Below, piece by piece: positions 48,600 through 60,800 of a stretch of 64,000 nucleotides of DNA; the first letter of the stretch is position 1, and each line of letters starts with the position of its first letter. Origin of the DNA: Ziziphus jujuba (Eukaryota > Streptophyta > Magnoliopsida > Rosales > Rhamnaceae). A model generated the notes under the pieces. That model saw only the letters and a list, made by a program, of their open reading frames with translations, was not told the origin of the DNA and ran no database searches. A program made the position numbers and the translations under genes. The DNA lies in NCBI RefSeq assembly GCF_031755915.1, contig NC_083386.1, forward strand, positions 12,958,001 through 13,022,000, written 5' to 3'.

Positions 48600-50348
48600 A
48601 CTGTTGGAGGATTTATAACCTGTTTGATCAACTCCAAGGTGCTAAAGTATTCTCCAAGATTGATTAAATTTCGAGTACCATCAGCTGAGATTAAGGAGTC
48701 AGACATTCCTAAAATTGCCTTTAAGATGTGGTATGTGTACTATGAGTTCTTAGTGATATCTTTTTAGCTTAGTAATGCTCTGGTGATCTTCATAAATTTG
48801 ATGAACTGTATGTTTTGCTTGTACTTAGATTGTTTTGTCATCGTATTCATAGATGATGTATTGGTCTATTCAAAGAGTAGAGAAGAGCACATGAAACACT
48901 TAAGAAGAGTGCTATAAACCTTAAGACCGCACCAATTGTATGCCAAGTTTAGCAAGTGTGAATTTTGACTGGACAGAGTGGGTTTCCTTGGGCATATAGT
49001 AATAGTGAATGGCATCTATGTAGATCTTGAAAATGTGAGAGCTGTGTCAAAATGGGAGTGCCTTACCTTAGTGATGAAGGTCAGAGCTTCCTTGGCCTAG
49101 CAAGATACTATCGTTTCATTGAAGGATTTTCTAAGATAGCAAGGCCACTCCATTACCTAACTCGGAAGGAGGTCAAGTTTGAATGGATAGACAGATGTAG
49201 CAGAGCTTCCAAGAGCTAAAGGAAAAGTTGACATCCACTCCTATTTTGACTCTACCAAATGGGAATGAGGGTTTTGAAGTTTACGATGATGCGTCCCCAT
49301 CAAGGATTGACAACTTCACCCTTTGTCTATCCTCGTATGGAAGAGGGAACACCTCACTATGGACTTTGTATTTAAACTCCCTCCTACAGTAAAAAAGTAT
49401 GATGGTATTTGGGTTATTATTAACCGACTCACTAAATCAAACCATTTTCTATTTATAAGCTGAGTTATTTGTGAACTATATAGTGAGTTTGTGTGGAGTA
49501 CCTGTAAGCATCACATCCAACTAAGATCCACATTTTACGTAGAGGTTGTGATGGAATTTAGTAAATGCACTTGGGGAATAGCTTAATTTTATATGGCTTT
49601 CCACCTGCAAATTGATGGCGGTTGGAGCAAACCATTCAAACCTTGGAAGACATGCTGATACTATGCATTATTCAATTCAAAGGAAGGTGGGATGAGCAAC
49701 TACCGTTGGTGGCATTTGTTTATAATAATAGTTTCAAGCAAGTATTGAGATGTCCTCGTACCAAACATTGTATGAGAAAGAGTGTCGGACCCTACTTTGC
49801 TAGAGTAAGGTGGGAGAAGAAGAGCTCTTTAAATCTAAAAATATGGTTAAGTCTGATTACTTATGGATGACTGTGAACAATGTGAAAGTCATCCGAGATA
49901 GACTAAAGGCTGTGAAAGACTAACATAAAAGCTATGCTGATGTATGTAGGAAAGACCTTGAATTTGAAGTGAGTGATTGGGTATTCTTAAAGCTATCCCA
50001 ATGGAAAAGAGTTATGCACTTCAGCCGACGAAGGAAGCTAATTTCTTGCTACATAGGCCCATATGAAGTAATCGAAAGAATTGGTCCAGAGGCGTATAGA
50101 TTGGCTTTACCTAATGGGCTAGCATGAGTGCATAATGTGTTTCATATTTCTATGCTGTGGAAGAACATCTTTGATCATTGTCACGTGCTTGAGACACCTA
50201 ACATTGAGCTAAGAGAAAACCCATCTTGCATGGAGCAGCCAATGCAGATTTTGGACTACGAAGAGTGCGTGCTTTGTAACAAGATTATTCCCTTAATCAA
50301 AGTCTTTACTTGTTTCAGTTAAGTACAAAATTTTGTAAGGGGGTAGAT
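48600..50348 (+). mobile_element. Ty3/gypsy internal fragment (RT to C-terminus), decayed
   Basis: Pieces of pol follow in order: an RT block (ESDIPKIAFKMWYVYYEFLV near 48695; IVFIDDVLVYSKSREEHMKH near 48840, FIDD catalytic box intact), then DRVGFLGHI near 48975 and YRFIEGFSKIARPLHYLT near 49110. After a jump (RNase H and zinc-finger part missing, about 49280), integrase appears (HLTMDFVFKLPP, WVIINRLTKSNHF), then the C-terminal VHNVFHISMLWKNI at 50130. It ends in a purine tract (AAGGGGGTAGAT, 50337-50348) directly before an LTR start. gag, protease and 5' LTR are missing. Stops are frequent. Confidence 0.82.
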
Positions 50349-50938
50349 TGTAACACCTTGTACTGAAGCATGTTGGAAATTTTATGTGTTGACTAAGTTT
50401 GATTAAAGTTGATCGAGGGTGACCAAGTGGGCTCTATGATTGACTTTTTGCTGCAATGAGAATTTTGAGTTAATTGAGGCAATTTTGAGTTAACCGAGGT
50501 ACCGTGACAAAGTATGCGCCGATTCGAGTTCAAAGATTAGTGGTATGTTGAATTTAGAGTTGTGACTAGAATGTTATGGGCAAAATAAGTTACGGTCCAG
50601 ATTGGCCAAGCGAGCTGAGTTCGACCTTTTATTTTTACGAGTCTTGGTTTTGACTTGTGTATCATTATATACTACTCATTGATACAAGTTTATAGACCAG
50701 CAACACATTTAATTTGGACTTATGGTTGAAAAATTATGGATTTGTAAAGTTTTAATTATTTTTCTAGAACTGACTTTACTGAGTATATTTCGAACACATG
50801 TGAAAAACATGCAAAATTGCATCCTACTGACACATACCACATGTCACATACTCAACCAATCCTTTGAGCACACAGTGGCATTTTATTGGCCATTTGGAGA
50901 GAAAAAGAGGAGAGAGAAAAAGAGAAAAGGAGAGAGTG
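50349..50938 (+). mobile_element. 3' LTR of the preceding gypsy copy, first half
   Basis: Begins TGTAACACCTTGTACTGAAGC directly after the polypurine tract. It follows the family start block ('tatgattgactttttgctgc', 'ttatagaccagcaacacatttaa') to a purine-rich stretch ending at 50938, where another element (minus LTR) interrupts it. Its continuation resumes at 62905. Confidence 0.8.
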
Positions 50939-51412
50939 TGTCAAGTCCCACCTAAAATTCCCTATCGGAACCTTAGGCTAGCCCTGACTAGGGCAAACCT
51001 TACTGAATGTTCCTATAGAAAATCCGTCAGCATCTCCCCTAAGGGTTGGACTTGTTCAAAAATTTCTTGCACAGGAAACAAACTCCAAAATTCCAACTTA
51101 AGTGTGGTGCCAGTCTATGAACTTGTATCGACAAGTACTTTACAATAATGTACAAGTTAAAACCAAATTCTACAAGAATGAAAAAGTTAACTCGACATCG
51201 CTCGGACAATTTGAAGCGTAACTCCATTTTCGACATGCTAGCAATCTCTGAACTCGGGTCAATGCATTCTTCACCATGGTGCTTCGGTCAATGCAAAATT
51301 CTAATTGTAGCAAAAAGTCAACTGAGGATCCCACTCAATCAATCCCGATCAACTCAGTCACACTTAGTCAACATGCGAAAAGTTTCAGTGTACTTTGGGG
51401 AGGGGTGTTACA
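50939..51412 (-). mobile_element. Short (474-bp) LTR variant, 3' LTR of a minus-strand element
   Basis: TG...CA borders: TGTCAAGTCCC at 50939 and GTGTTACA at 51412. It consists of the two ends of the long LTR joined directly (junction near 51100, 'ccaacttaagtgtggtgcc'). A polypurine tract in minus orientation (GGGGGTAGAT) abuts it on the right, marking it as a 3' LTR. The LTR at 62411-62904 has the same internal deletion. Confidence 0.8.
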
Positions 51413-51428
51413 ATCTACCCCCTTCACA
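51413..51428 (-). other. Polypurine tract of the minus-strand short-LTR element
   Basis: On the minus strand it reads GTGAAGGGGGTAGAT immediately before the LTR start TGTAACACC. This is the same context as the plus-strand tract at 50337-50348. Confidence 0.75.
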
Positions 51429-51438
51429 AAAATTTCAT

Positions 51439-52374
51439 CACATCAGTCGATACCAATAACCCATAACCCTTCACTAAGGAGGGTGGCTGATGCTCACTGT
51501 ACAAATACTTGCCAACCCTCTCGCCCATAGCTCCTACAGGATGGCTAATAAATACCGACACGCTAATAAGAAATATAGTACAGAACATTAGTATTGTATG
51601 GTGCATCCAGAAATTATAAAAACTGGCAAGTATGTTGTACACCAAATTTTTATAAAATATCACCGGGTTTGATACATTTTTCTAAACCCATAAAATTACT
51701 TATTTTTGTCCAAATCAAAGTTTAAATCCCCCAATTTTTCATAAAATTAATTCTCCTAAAATAAATACAATTTACACATACATTTATACACATAATTATA
51801 TTTTTATGCACAATAAATTTTTATACAATTAATTTAATGCGGTTATTTTCTTCAAAATCAATAATACAAAATTTATGCAACAATTATATATATAAAATCA
51901 CATAAATTGCATAAAATAATTTAATAATTATTTTTTTAAATTTTAAACACATCATAGAAATTGTACAAATTTAAACAGCAATCATACAATTAAAATTTGC
52001 CCAAAGTTAATTTTTTAGAAAATGGACCACTCACCTAAAATACATGGATCACTCTAGATCCTCCACTGCGTTGGTTCCACAGTTCACAAGGGTGCCTCTT
52101 CGAGATTGGACCAGCGGTGGTCGAGATTTGACTAGGAAGCTAGTTTACTAACTATCCCTGAATCTCCCAATCTAGCCATAATTAGACAAAGTAGTGGTCA
52201 AAATAGGTGGGAAGGGGTGGTGAATCTGTTAGAAACTTGTTGGAACCAAAGGAATCAGCGAGTCGCTAACATTGTTTGAAAACTACTTCGGCACTAATGC
52301 GTCTAGCAGCCACCAGTAATCGGACTTAGTGGAAAGGACGACTGATGAGTGGGCTTCATGGTAGTGTGGGGGCG
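51439..52374 (-). mobile_element. LTR body fragment, minus orientation
   Basis: In reverse complement this follows the family LTR from the tandem unit ('ggcaagtatttgtacagtgagcatcagcc' at about 51500) back through the AT-rich body to the GC-richer middle (52080-52370). Both LTR ends are missing. At about 52375 it meets an LTR end in the opposite orientation. Confidence 0.65.
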
Positions 52375-52778
52375 AGCTCGACACTTTCGATACGCTGCTA
52401 TGTTCTAAGAAGAGCATTTCTTTTCCTTTCTTTTCCTGAATATTTCTTTTATAATTTCCTATTATTTGTATTAAATTCTATCTTTGAATTATACTTCTAG
52501 TATACTCTGAATACTATGTTGGATTATTGTCATTTATTTATTTTTATGCCTATTCCCTGTATTGTTTTACCATTGAAATGTTGCCCTTTGTGAAAAAATC
52601 TGTAGTAAGGTGGGAGGAATAAGATGGTGCTTTTTTGGAATGTGTTTTCTATGTAAGAAATTTAGGGCAAGTCCAACCTTTAGGGGAGATGTTGTCAGAT
52701 TTTCTGTAGAAAGGTCCTGTAGGGTTTCCTCTAGTTAGGAATAGGGTTCTGATAGGGAATTATGGGTGGGGCCTGATA
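52375..52778 (+). mobile_element. LTR 3' end of the plus-strand gypsy element
   Basis: Carries the terminal family block ('gtaaggtgggaggaataag', 'aacctttaggggaga', 'gggcctgata') and is followed three bases later by a primer-binding site, so it serves as the 5' LTR of the element to its right. Its own 5' portion is replaced by the inverted LTR body at 51439-52374. Confidence 0.8.
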
Positions 52779-52781
52779 GAG

Positions 52782-52793
52782 TGGTATCAAAGC
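52782..52793 (+). other. Primer-binding site (first copy)
   Basis: TGGTATCAAAGC, one base off the initiator tRNA-Met complement TGGTATCAGAGC, three bases after the LTR end. In the sister element (62394-62407) the same site leads directly into 'cctaggtttctatatccg'. Here a 325-bp insert intervenes and the site-like sequence recurs at 53122-53133. Confidence 0.85.
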
Positions 52794-53118
52794 TTATAAT
52801 TGGCCAAACATGTGCCATCGAGGATGCTGGGCCTCAAGGAAGGTGGATTGTGACGACCAATGTGGGCGGATATGGGGCATTGGCAGGCTATCTAGTATCA
52901 AATCCCACATCACCTAAGTGTAGATCAGGGGATGATTCAAATGTAATAATAGTCATTCTTATAATATCAAGGCTTATCAAAGCTGTTGGCTTTAAAGTTT
53001 AAAAAAACTCCAAAGTTAAGCATGCTCATATGAGAGCAATCCTAGGATGGGTGACCTCTTAGGAAGCTCTAACTAAAAAATCCCATATCAAGTGTGCTAG
53101 TGGAAGCAGGGTGTTACA
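52794..53118 (+). mobile_element. Cassandra-like TRIM segment inserted at the gypsy primer-binding site
   Basis: After the primer site come about 42 bp, a purine tract (AAGGAAGGTGGAT, 52836-52848), and a 270-bp LTR-like block starting TGTGACGACC (52849) and ending GTGTTACA (53118). The block contains a 5S-rRNA-like segment, the hallmark of Cassandra TRIM LTRs. A degenerate primer site (AGAATCAAAGCC) then leads into gypsy internal sequence identical in context to the sister element. So the segment has the order PBS, short internal, PPT, 3' LTR of a TRIM, with the gypsy LTR standing where the TRIM 5' LTR should be. It has no coding capacity. Confidence 0.7.
53006..53070 (+). promoter_or_regulatory. 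5S-rRNA-derived internal promoter segment
   Basis: The block AACTCCAAAGTTAAGCATGC ... CCTAGGATGGGTGACC ... AGGAAG aligns with the 3' half of plant 5S rRNA, including box A (AAGTTAAGC) and box C (GGATGGGTGACC). It could bind TFIIIA and RNA polymerase III factors, as proposed for Cassandra elements. The spacer between the boxes is altered, so activity is uncertain. It is not a 5S gene, because the 5' half is absent. Confidence 0.75.
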
Positions 53119-53133
53119 AATAGAATCAAAGCC

Positions 53134-53928
53134 CTAGGTTTTTGTATCTGTAAGGGATTGTGGATTGTTGTGCATCCCATCTGCAATTTAGTCTTTTTTT
53201 GGCATTATTTGAGTATCTTTCATTCTAAACTCTTAGTTTGTTTCTCCAAAATCCTTTGTGCTGCTTAGGCAGGGTACACAAAGTTCTCAAGAGGACTTGA
53301 TCGAGAGTTTTAGCAGTAGGTCGAGTTTTAGAAATCTTGTGTTCTAGTTGACCTAAGCCTTGGGAAGTGCAAGCACCACTGGATACATCGTAGACTAAAC
53401 CCAATGATTAGGAGCTATGAATTTTGATGGGATATAAGGTCCAGCTGCCACCATTTCATGGTTGGCTGACAAGGAGAAGATTTTGGAGGAAGGGATATAG
53501 TGTCCCAACTAGGATAGGGTTAGAATCTCAGGTTTCATGTTGGAAGACAGTGCCAGAAAATGGTGGAAGGTAGTAATGACGTGGAGGCACCATATGTGGG
53601 AACAATTTAAGAATGCCTTCACCATGTAATACTACCTTCCTGCTTTTCATGAGGCATGGAGAAGAGAGTACAAGGAATTGTGCCAAGGGAACATGACAGT
53701 CTTAGAGGACGAGAGAAAATTTTTGAGAGCTGTCTAAATTTTGCATGCATATGATTTCGGATAACCCTAGGAAGAAGACGAGCTTCAGCAATGGCCTGAA
53801 TGAGAATACAGCCTTGAACGTGTCTGGAGCAGTGCACTCGACCTACCAATATGTGCAAGACACCGCAATGGAGTTAGAGAGGCAAATATAAATGCACAGA
53901 TTAAGGAATAGGTCATTTGAGAGTCCTA

Positions 53929-53960
<32 letters not shown>

Positions 53961-56900
53961 CGGCGCCCTAGCTAGGGGTACCCGAAGAGGAGCCATAACT
54001 TAGGTTCTTGTGGTAGTGGTGGATCAAGCCCCCATGGGGAGAGGTCACCTTTTTCCCTAAGCAGCCTAACATTTGATTAGCGGCAGTGTGAGCTCTTATC
54101 AGAAGTCTAACCTTGGAATAGTCCTAGACGGTTATGTAGAATTTGTGCCAAGTTGCACGATGGGCCCTGCTAATGGGATGGTATGTGCTTCTAGTGCGGG
54201 TATTTAGGCCACTTGAGAAGACATTGCCCTTCTGGCAATATCAAGATGTTGGGATCAGGCCTACAAGCCCATCAAGCTAGCAGATTTAGAAGCCAGAGTT
54301 CCTAAGTGAACCAAGCAGCAGATGGTTCATATGTATTGTCACAGTATCCACGGGACCAAGTCGAGGCAGAGAACGAAGGTCCCAGTAAATGAGTCAAGGT
54401 TGAGTATTTGTGATGATATAGCAAAAGGCTTTAGCCACACTCAATGTGATTAGGGGTACATTTAACGTTTGTGATAGCAATGCATTTATACTTATAGATC
54501 CAATAGTTACACACTCCTTTGTCTTAATAGAATTTATTGCTTGAGTTGGAATAACTCCAATCCCCTGTGGTCTCAGTTAGCGATTGCCACCCTCATAGGA
54601 GAGTCTCTATGGCCTAGTCAAATGCTTAAGGGTTGCCCCTTTTATATTGAAGATCAAGTAATGGAAGTGGATTTGATTATGTTTTATCTTTTTGAGCTCG
54701 ACATGATCCTAGACATGGATTGGTTTGTTGCGAATCATACCTTTGTGGATCGCTATAGTAAAGAGGTGATGTTTAGGTGTCTTGCTTATCAAAGGTGGTG
54801 TTTCGTGGAAAGTATAGGTGGCCTTCATTAGGGTTGATTTCTGCCCTCATTGCTAAGAAGTTACTTGAGAAGGGTTGCCAAGGCATTTAGCTCATGTGAT
54901 TGACACCTGAGTAAGTGGTATCAGGTTGGAGGGTGTGCCCATGGTAAGAGACTTTCCGGACATGTTTCCCGATGAGTAACCGGGGTTACCATTAGAGAGG
55001 GAGATAGACTTTACCATTGATTTGGTTTTGGGTGTTATACCTATCGTTTTACCACCATACTATATGGCACTAGCAGAGATAAGGGAGTTAAAGATTCAGT
55101 TGCAAGAGCTAGTGGATAAAGATTTTATCAAACTGAGCATATCACCTTGAGGAGCACCCGTCTTGTTTATGAAGAAGAAATATGTAGCTTAAGGTTGTGC
55201 ATTCATTATTAACAACTTAACAAAGTGACTATTATAAACTACTACATGTTGCCGAGGATTAATGACCTATTTGATCAATTTCAAGGTGGCAAAGTGTTAT
55301 CCAAGATTGACTTAAGATCTATATACCATCAATTGAGAATTAGGAAATAGGACATTCTAAAGACTACTTTCAAGATGAGGTATGGTTGCTACAAGTTCCT
55401 AGTGATATCGTTTGGGCTTACCAATGCCCTAACAACCTTTATGGATTTGATGAATTATGTGTTCTATCCATACTTAGACCGTTTTATTATTGTGTTCATA
55501 AATGATATTTTTGTTTATTCATAGAGCAGAGAGGAGTATGTGAAGCATTTAAGGAGAGTACTCCAGACCCTAAGGCAACACCAGTTATATGCCAAATTTG
55601 ATAAGTGTGAGTTCCGGCTGAATTGAGTGGGGTTCGTCAGGCACATCGTACCAGCGGATGGCATCTATGTGGATATCAAGAAGGTGAAAGTCGTGATAAA
55701 TTGGGATCGCCCTACTACAGTGATAGAAGTACAAAGTTTCCTTAGTTTAGTGGGATACTACCACCGTTTTGTAGAAGGATTTTCCAAGATAGTAGGGCTA
55801 TTCCACTATCTGACCTTGAAAGAGGTTAAGTTCGAATAGATGGACAGGTGTGAGTGGAGAGTCCAAGAGTTGAAGGAAAAGTTGAGATTTGCACCTGTCT
55901 TGACTTTACCAGATGGGAACGAAAGTTTTGAGATCGATTTAATGCATCCCATCAAGGACTGGGTTGTGTGTTGATGTAGAACCAAAGGGTGGTTGCTTAT
56001 GCCTTACAACTATTAAAGAAGCATGAACTGAACTATCCCAGGCATGATTTAGAGCTTATAGCAATAGACTTTGCTTTTAAGAGCTGGAGGCACTACTTGT
56101 ATGGGACATGTTAGATCTACACCAACCACAAAAGCCTCAAATGCATCTTCACCCAAAGAAAGTTAGATATGAGGTAGAGGATGTGGATGGAACTTCTAAA
56201 AAACTATGATTGTGTGATTGACAATTTCCCGAGCAAAGCGAATGTGGTATTTGACATTTTGAGTATAAAAGCTATTGGATCCTCCACATATGTACAATCT
56301 ATCCAACTTCCTCTTATGGTCAAGTTGAAAAAGATGGGAGTGGTAACACACATGCATCCTTTCGGAGTACTTCTGGCCACCTTTTAAATGTGACCAGTGC
56401 TAGTGGATCTCATATTAGAAGCCCTAATGGAAGATCCTAAGCTGAGGATGACCAAAAGCAAGGTGCAAAAAGAGCTTGATTAGGAGTTCTTGATTAGGAG
56501 GGATGCAACTCTTGTGTATAGAGGTAGGCTTTGTGTTCTCAACATCCCCAAGCTTAAAAGGGAGATCTTAGATGAAGCACACAATTTGATGAATGCAATG
56601 CATCCATGGAGCACTAAGATGTAGCAGAGGCTGATAAAGTATTACTGGTGGATCAGCATGAAAAGAGAAGTCGTGGAGTTTATGTCAAAATCTTTGATTT
56701 GCCAACATGTAAATGCAGAGAGGAAGAGACCTTCAAGACAACTCCAACCTTTACCTATCCCCATATGAAACCGGGAGCACCTGGTTATGGACTTCTTCCT
56801 TCAACAAGAAGGTACAAAAGTATTTGCGTAATCATCGATCGACTCACCAAATCAGCACACTTCTCACCTTGTGAGAACAATTCTCACCAAAAAAGTTGGT

Positions 56901-57846
56901 CAAGTTGTTCGTGAAGCATATATTAAGTCTACATGGAGAATCCATCAGCATCATGTGTGATCCAGATCCACACTTTACCTTGATACTGTGGCTGAAATTT
57001 AGCGGATGCACTTGGAGTGAGGTTTAATTTTAGTACTGCCTTCCACATGCAGATCGACGAACAATCAAAGCAGACCATACAGACCTTGGAGGATATGTTG
57101 AGATTGTGTCTCATGCAATTTTAAGGGAGTTGGGATAAGCAATTGTTGTTGATGGAGTTTTTCTATAATAATAGCTATTAAGCAAGCATTGAGATGTCTC
57201 CATACGAAGCACTGTATGGGAAATAGTGTTGGACCCCACTATGCTAGAGTGACGTGGGTGAAGAAAAGCTCTATATAATGGACAACGTGGTTAGGTCTAA
57301 TTACCTATGGATGACCACGGATAAAGTGAGAATGATTCACGAAAGACTAAGGGTTGTTTAGGATCGATAAAAGAGCTACACAAATGTGCACAGGAAAGAT
57401 CTTGAGTTCAAACTAGATGATTGATTTTCTTATAGTTGTCACTGTGGAAGGGAGTTATGCATTTTGGCTAACAAGGAAAGCTAGGTCCTCGTCACATAGG
57501 GTCGTACTAGGTAGCTGAAAGAATTGGCCTAGTGGCATATAGGTTGGCATTACCAAAGGAGTTAACGCGAGTGCACAATGTGTTTCACGTATTGATGCTG
57601 CAGAAGTACATTAAGGATCCATCGCATATGATCGAGATTCTTGACATCCAATTGAGAGAAGACATGTCATATGTGGAGTAGCCAATGTAGATCCTGAATC
57701 TCAAAGAATGAGTATTGCACAACAAGACTGTTTCATTAGACAAAGTCCTTTAGCAAAACCACTTGGTTGAGGAAGCAATATGGGATTCCGAAACACATAT
57801 GCAAGATCAGTACTCTTACCTGGTTTAATTAAGCACAAATGAAAAT
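53134..57846 (+). mobile_element. Ty3/gypsy internal region, plus strand (gag-pol, decayed, no 3' end)
   Basis: gag lies at about 53300-54300 with a CCHC knuckle (C-F-stop-CGYLGHLRRHC, 54190-54231; one stop inside). The protease region is near 54500-54800 (DPIVTHSFV in place of DTGATHSFV, then LDMILDMDWFVANH). The RT starts near 55240 ([47 protein letters not shown] box at about 55494, where FIDD is expected). RNase H is near 55990-56270, integrase 56560-57240, and a C-terminal VHNVFHVLMLQKYI at about 57570. Many stops. It ends at 57846 in GAAAATTTTC without a polypurine tract or 3' LTR, meeting the inverted sister element. Confidence 0.85.
53930..53960. repeat. Run of 31 G inside the gag remnant
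   Basis: 31 uninterrupted G followed by CGGCGCCC. The surrounding gag translation is disturbed here. Such a tract could form stacked G-quadruplexes, but runs like this are also typical sequencing or assembly errors. Confidence 0.8.
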
Positions 57847-60800
57847 TTTCACTTCATTGGAACAGGTAGGGGTACTGAACTCACATTCGCATTTCGACCT
57901 TCCACATCACTTCCTCGACCAAGTGGTTCTCCTAAAGGACTTTAACTAATGGGATGGTCTTGTTGCGCAACACTCGCTCCTTACAATCCAGGATCTGCAT
58001 TGGCTATTGCACATATGACAGGTCTTCTCTTAGCTCCATATTGGGAGTCTCGAGCACATACAACGGATCTACAATGTACTTCTACAACATTAAAATTTGA
58101 AACACATTATGCATTCATGCTAACTTTTTTGTTAGTGCCAACCTGTATGCCAGCTGGCCAATTCTCTTGGTTATCTTGTATGGACCTATGTGATGAGGAT
58201 TTAGGTCTCTCGTCGGCCAAAATGCACAACTCCCTTCCATGAGGACACTTTCAAGAAAATCCAATCATCAACTTTGAACTCAAGATCTTTCCTATGCACA
58301 TCTGCATAGCTCTTTCGTTGGCAATGAGCAGCCCTTAGTCTTTCTCAGACCACTCTCACCTTATTCATGGTCATCTATAGGTAATTAGACTTAACCATAT
58401 TGTTCATTGCATGAAGCTTTTCTTAACCCATTTCACTTCAGCATAGTAGGGTCCAGCACTATTTCCCATACAAGGCTTGGTACATGGACATCTTGATGCT
58501 GGCCTAATAGCTATTATTATAGACAAACTCCACTAACAGTAATTACTCATCTCAATTCCCTTGGAATTGTATGATGCACGATCTCAGCATATCCTCCAAA
58601 GTCTGTATAGTCTACTCCAATTGTTTGCTGATCTAAGGGTGGAAGGCAGTATTGAAAATAAGCCTTGCTCCAAGTGCATACACTAATTTCCACCATAGTC
58701 TTGAGGTAAAGCGTGGATCTCAATTAGATGTGATGCTAACAGGTACTCTAAGTAGACTTATTATACGCTTCACGAACAGCTCGACCAACTTCTTTGGTGA
58801 GAATCATTCTTGCACAGGTAGGAAGTGCACTGATTTGGTGAGTTGATTGATGATTATCTAAATATCATCGTACCTTCTCACTGTGGGAAGAATTTTGAAC
58901 ACGAACTTTACAGTAAGATGCTCCCACTTTTATAAAAGGACAAGTGAGGATTGGAGTTATCTAGAGGGCCTTTGCCTCTCTGCTTTCACTTGTTGGCAAA
59001 TTAGATACTTTGACACAAATTCCGTGACTTCCTTTCTCATCCCGATCCACCAGTAATACTTTATCAATGCCTAGTACATCTTCGTAGTCCCTAGATGCAT
59101 TGCATACATCAAACTGTGTGCTTCCTTCAAGATCTCCCTCTTAAGCTTGGGGATGTTGGGAACATAGAGCCTACCTCTATACATAAGGGCTCCATCCCTC
59201 CTGATCAAGCTTTTATTGCACCTTCCTTTTAGTTGTCCTCAGCTTAGGATTTTCTATTAGGGCTTCTAATACAAGATCCATTAGCACTGGTTGCATTTTA
59301 AAATTGGCCAAGAGTACTCCAGAAGGATGCATATGCGTCACCACTCCTATCTTCTTCAACTCGACCATGAGAGAAAGTTGGACAAATTGTACATGGGCGA
59401 AGGATCTAGTAGCTTTTCTACTCAGGGTCAACTACCACATTCACTTTGTCTGGGTGATAGTCAATCACACAATCATAGTCCTTTAGTAGTTCTATCCACC
59501 TCCTCTACCTCAAATTTAAGTCTTTTGGGTAAAGATGTACGTGAGGTTTTCAGAGCAAAGACTACTGCTGTAAGCTCTAAATAATGCTTGGGGTAGATAA
59601 GTTCATGCTTCTTTAATAGTTGTGAGGCATAAGCAATCACCCTTTTGGTTCTGGATCAACACGCAACCTAGTTCTTGATGGGCTGCATCACAATAAACCT
59701 CAAAACCCTCGTTCCCATATGGTTAAGTTAAGACAGGTGTGGATGTCGATTTTTCCTTCAATTCTTGGAAGATCCGCTCACATTTATCCATACATTTGAA
59801 TTTAATCCCTTTCCAGGTCAGATAGTGGAGTGGCCTTACTATCTTGGAAAATCCTTCCGTGAAAAAGGTTGTAGTATCCCGCTAGGCCAAGAAAACTTCA
59901 CACTTCTATCACTGTAGCAGGGTGCTTTCAATTTAACAAGGCTTTCAGTTTCTTAGAATCCATATAGATGGCATTCGTGATACTGTATGCTTAAGGAACT
60001 CCACTTGGTTTAGCCAAAACTCACATTTGTTAAACTTGGCATATAGTTAGTGTTGCCTTAGGGTCTGAAGCACTCTCCTAAAATACTTCATATGCTCTTC
60101 TCTGCTCCTTGAATATACCAAAATATCATTTATGAACACGATGAAAAAACGGTCTAAGTATGGGTGGAACACACGGTTCATCAAATCCATAAAGGTGGTT
60201 GGGGCATTGGTAAGCCCAAACAATATCACAAGGAACTCATAGTGCCCGTATCGAGTCCTGAAAGCAGTTTTGGGAATGTCTGATTCCGTGATCCTCAACT
60301 GATGGTACCTAGACCTTAAGTCAATCTTGAAGAACACTTTGGTACCTTGATGTTGATCAAATAGGTAATCAATTCTCGGCAACAAATACCATTTTAGAAT
60401 AGTCATTTTGTTAAGTTGCCGTTATTCAATGTACAACCTCAAGGTACTATCTTTCTTCTTCATAAACAAAATGGGCTCTCCTAAAAAAGCCATTACCTAT
60501 CAGCTCTTGCAACTGAATCTTTAACTTCCTTAACTCTACCAGTGCCATACAGTATGGTGGAAATGAGATAGGTATGATTCTCGAAACCAAATCAATGGCA
60601 AAGTTGATCTCCCTTTCTAATGGTAACCTTGGTAAGTCATCGAGAAACACATCTGAAAAGTCTCTTACCACAGGCACATCCTCCAACCTTATTCTAACTA
60701 CTCGACTGTCGAGCACATGAGCTAATATCCTTGGCAACCCTTTTAAGGTAACTTCTTAGTAGTGAGGATAGAAATCAACCCCTATGAAGGCTTCCTATGC

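Noticed and set aside
53006..53070. 5S rRNA gene
   Set aside because: Only the 3' half with boxes A and C is present, inside a TRIM-like LTR; the 5' half of the gene is missing.
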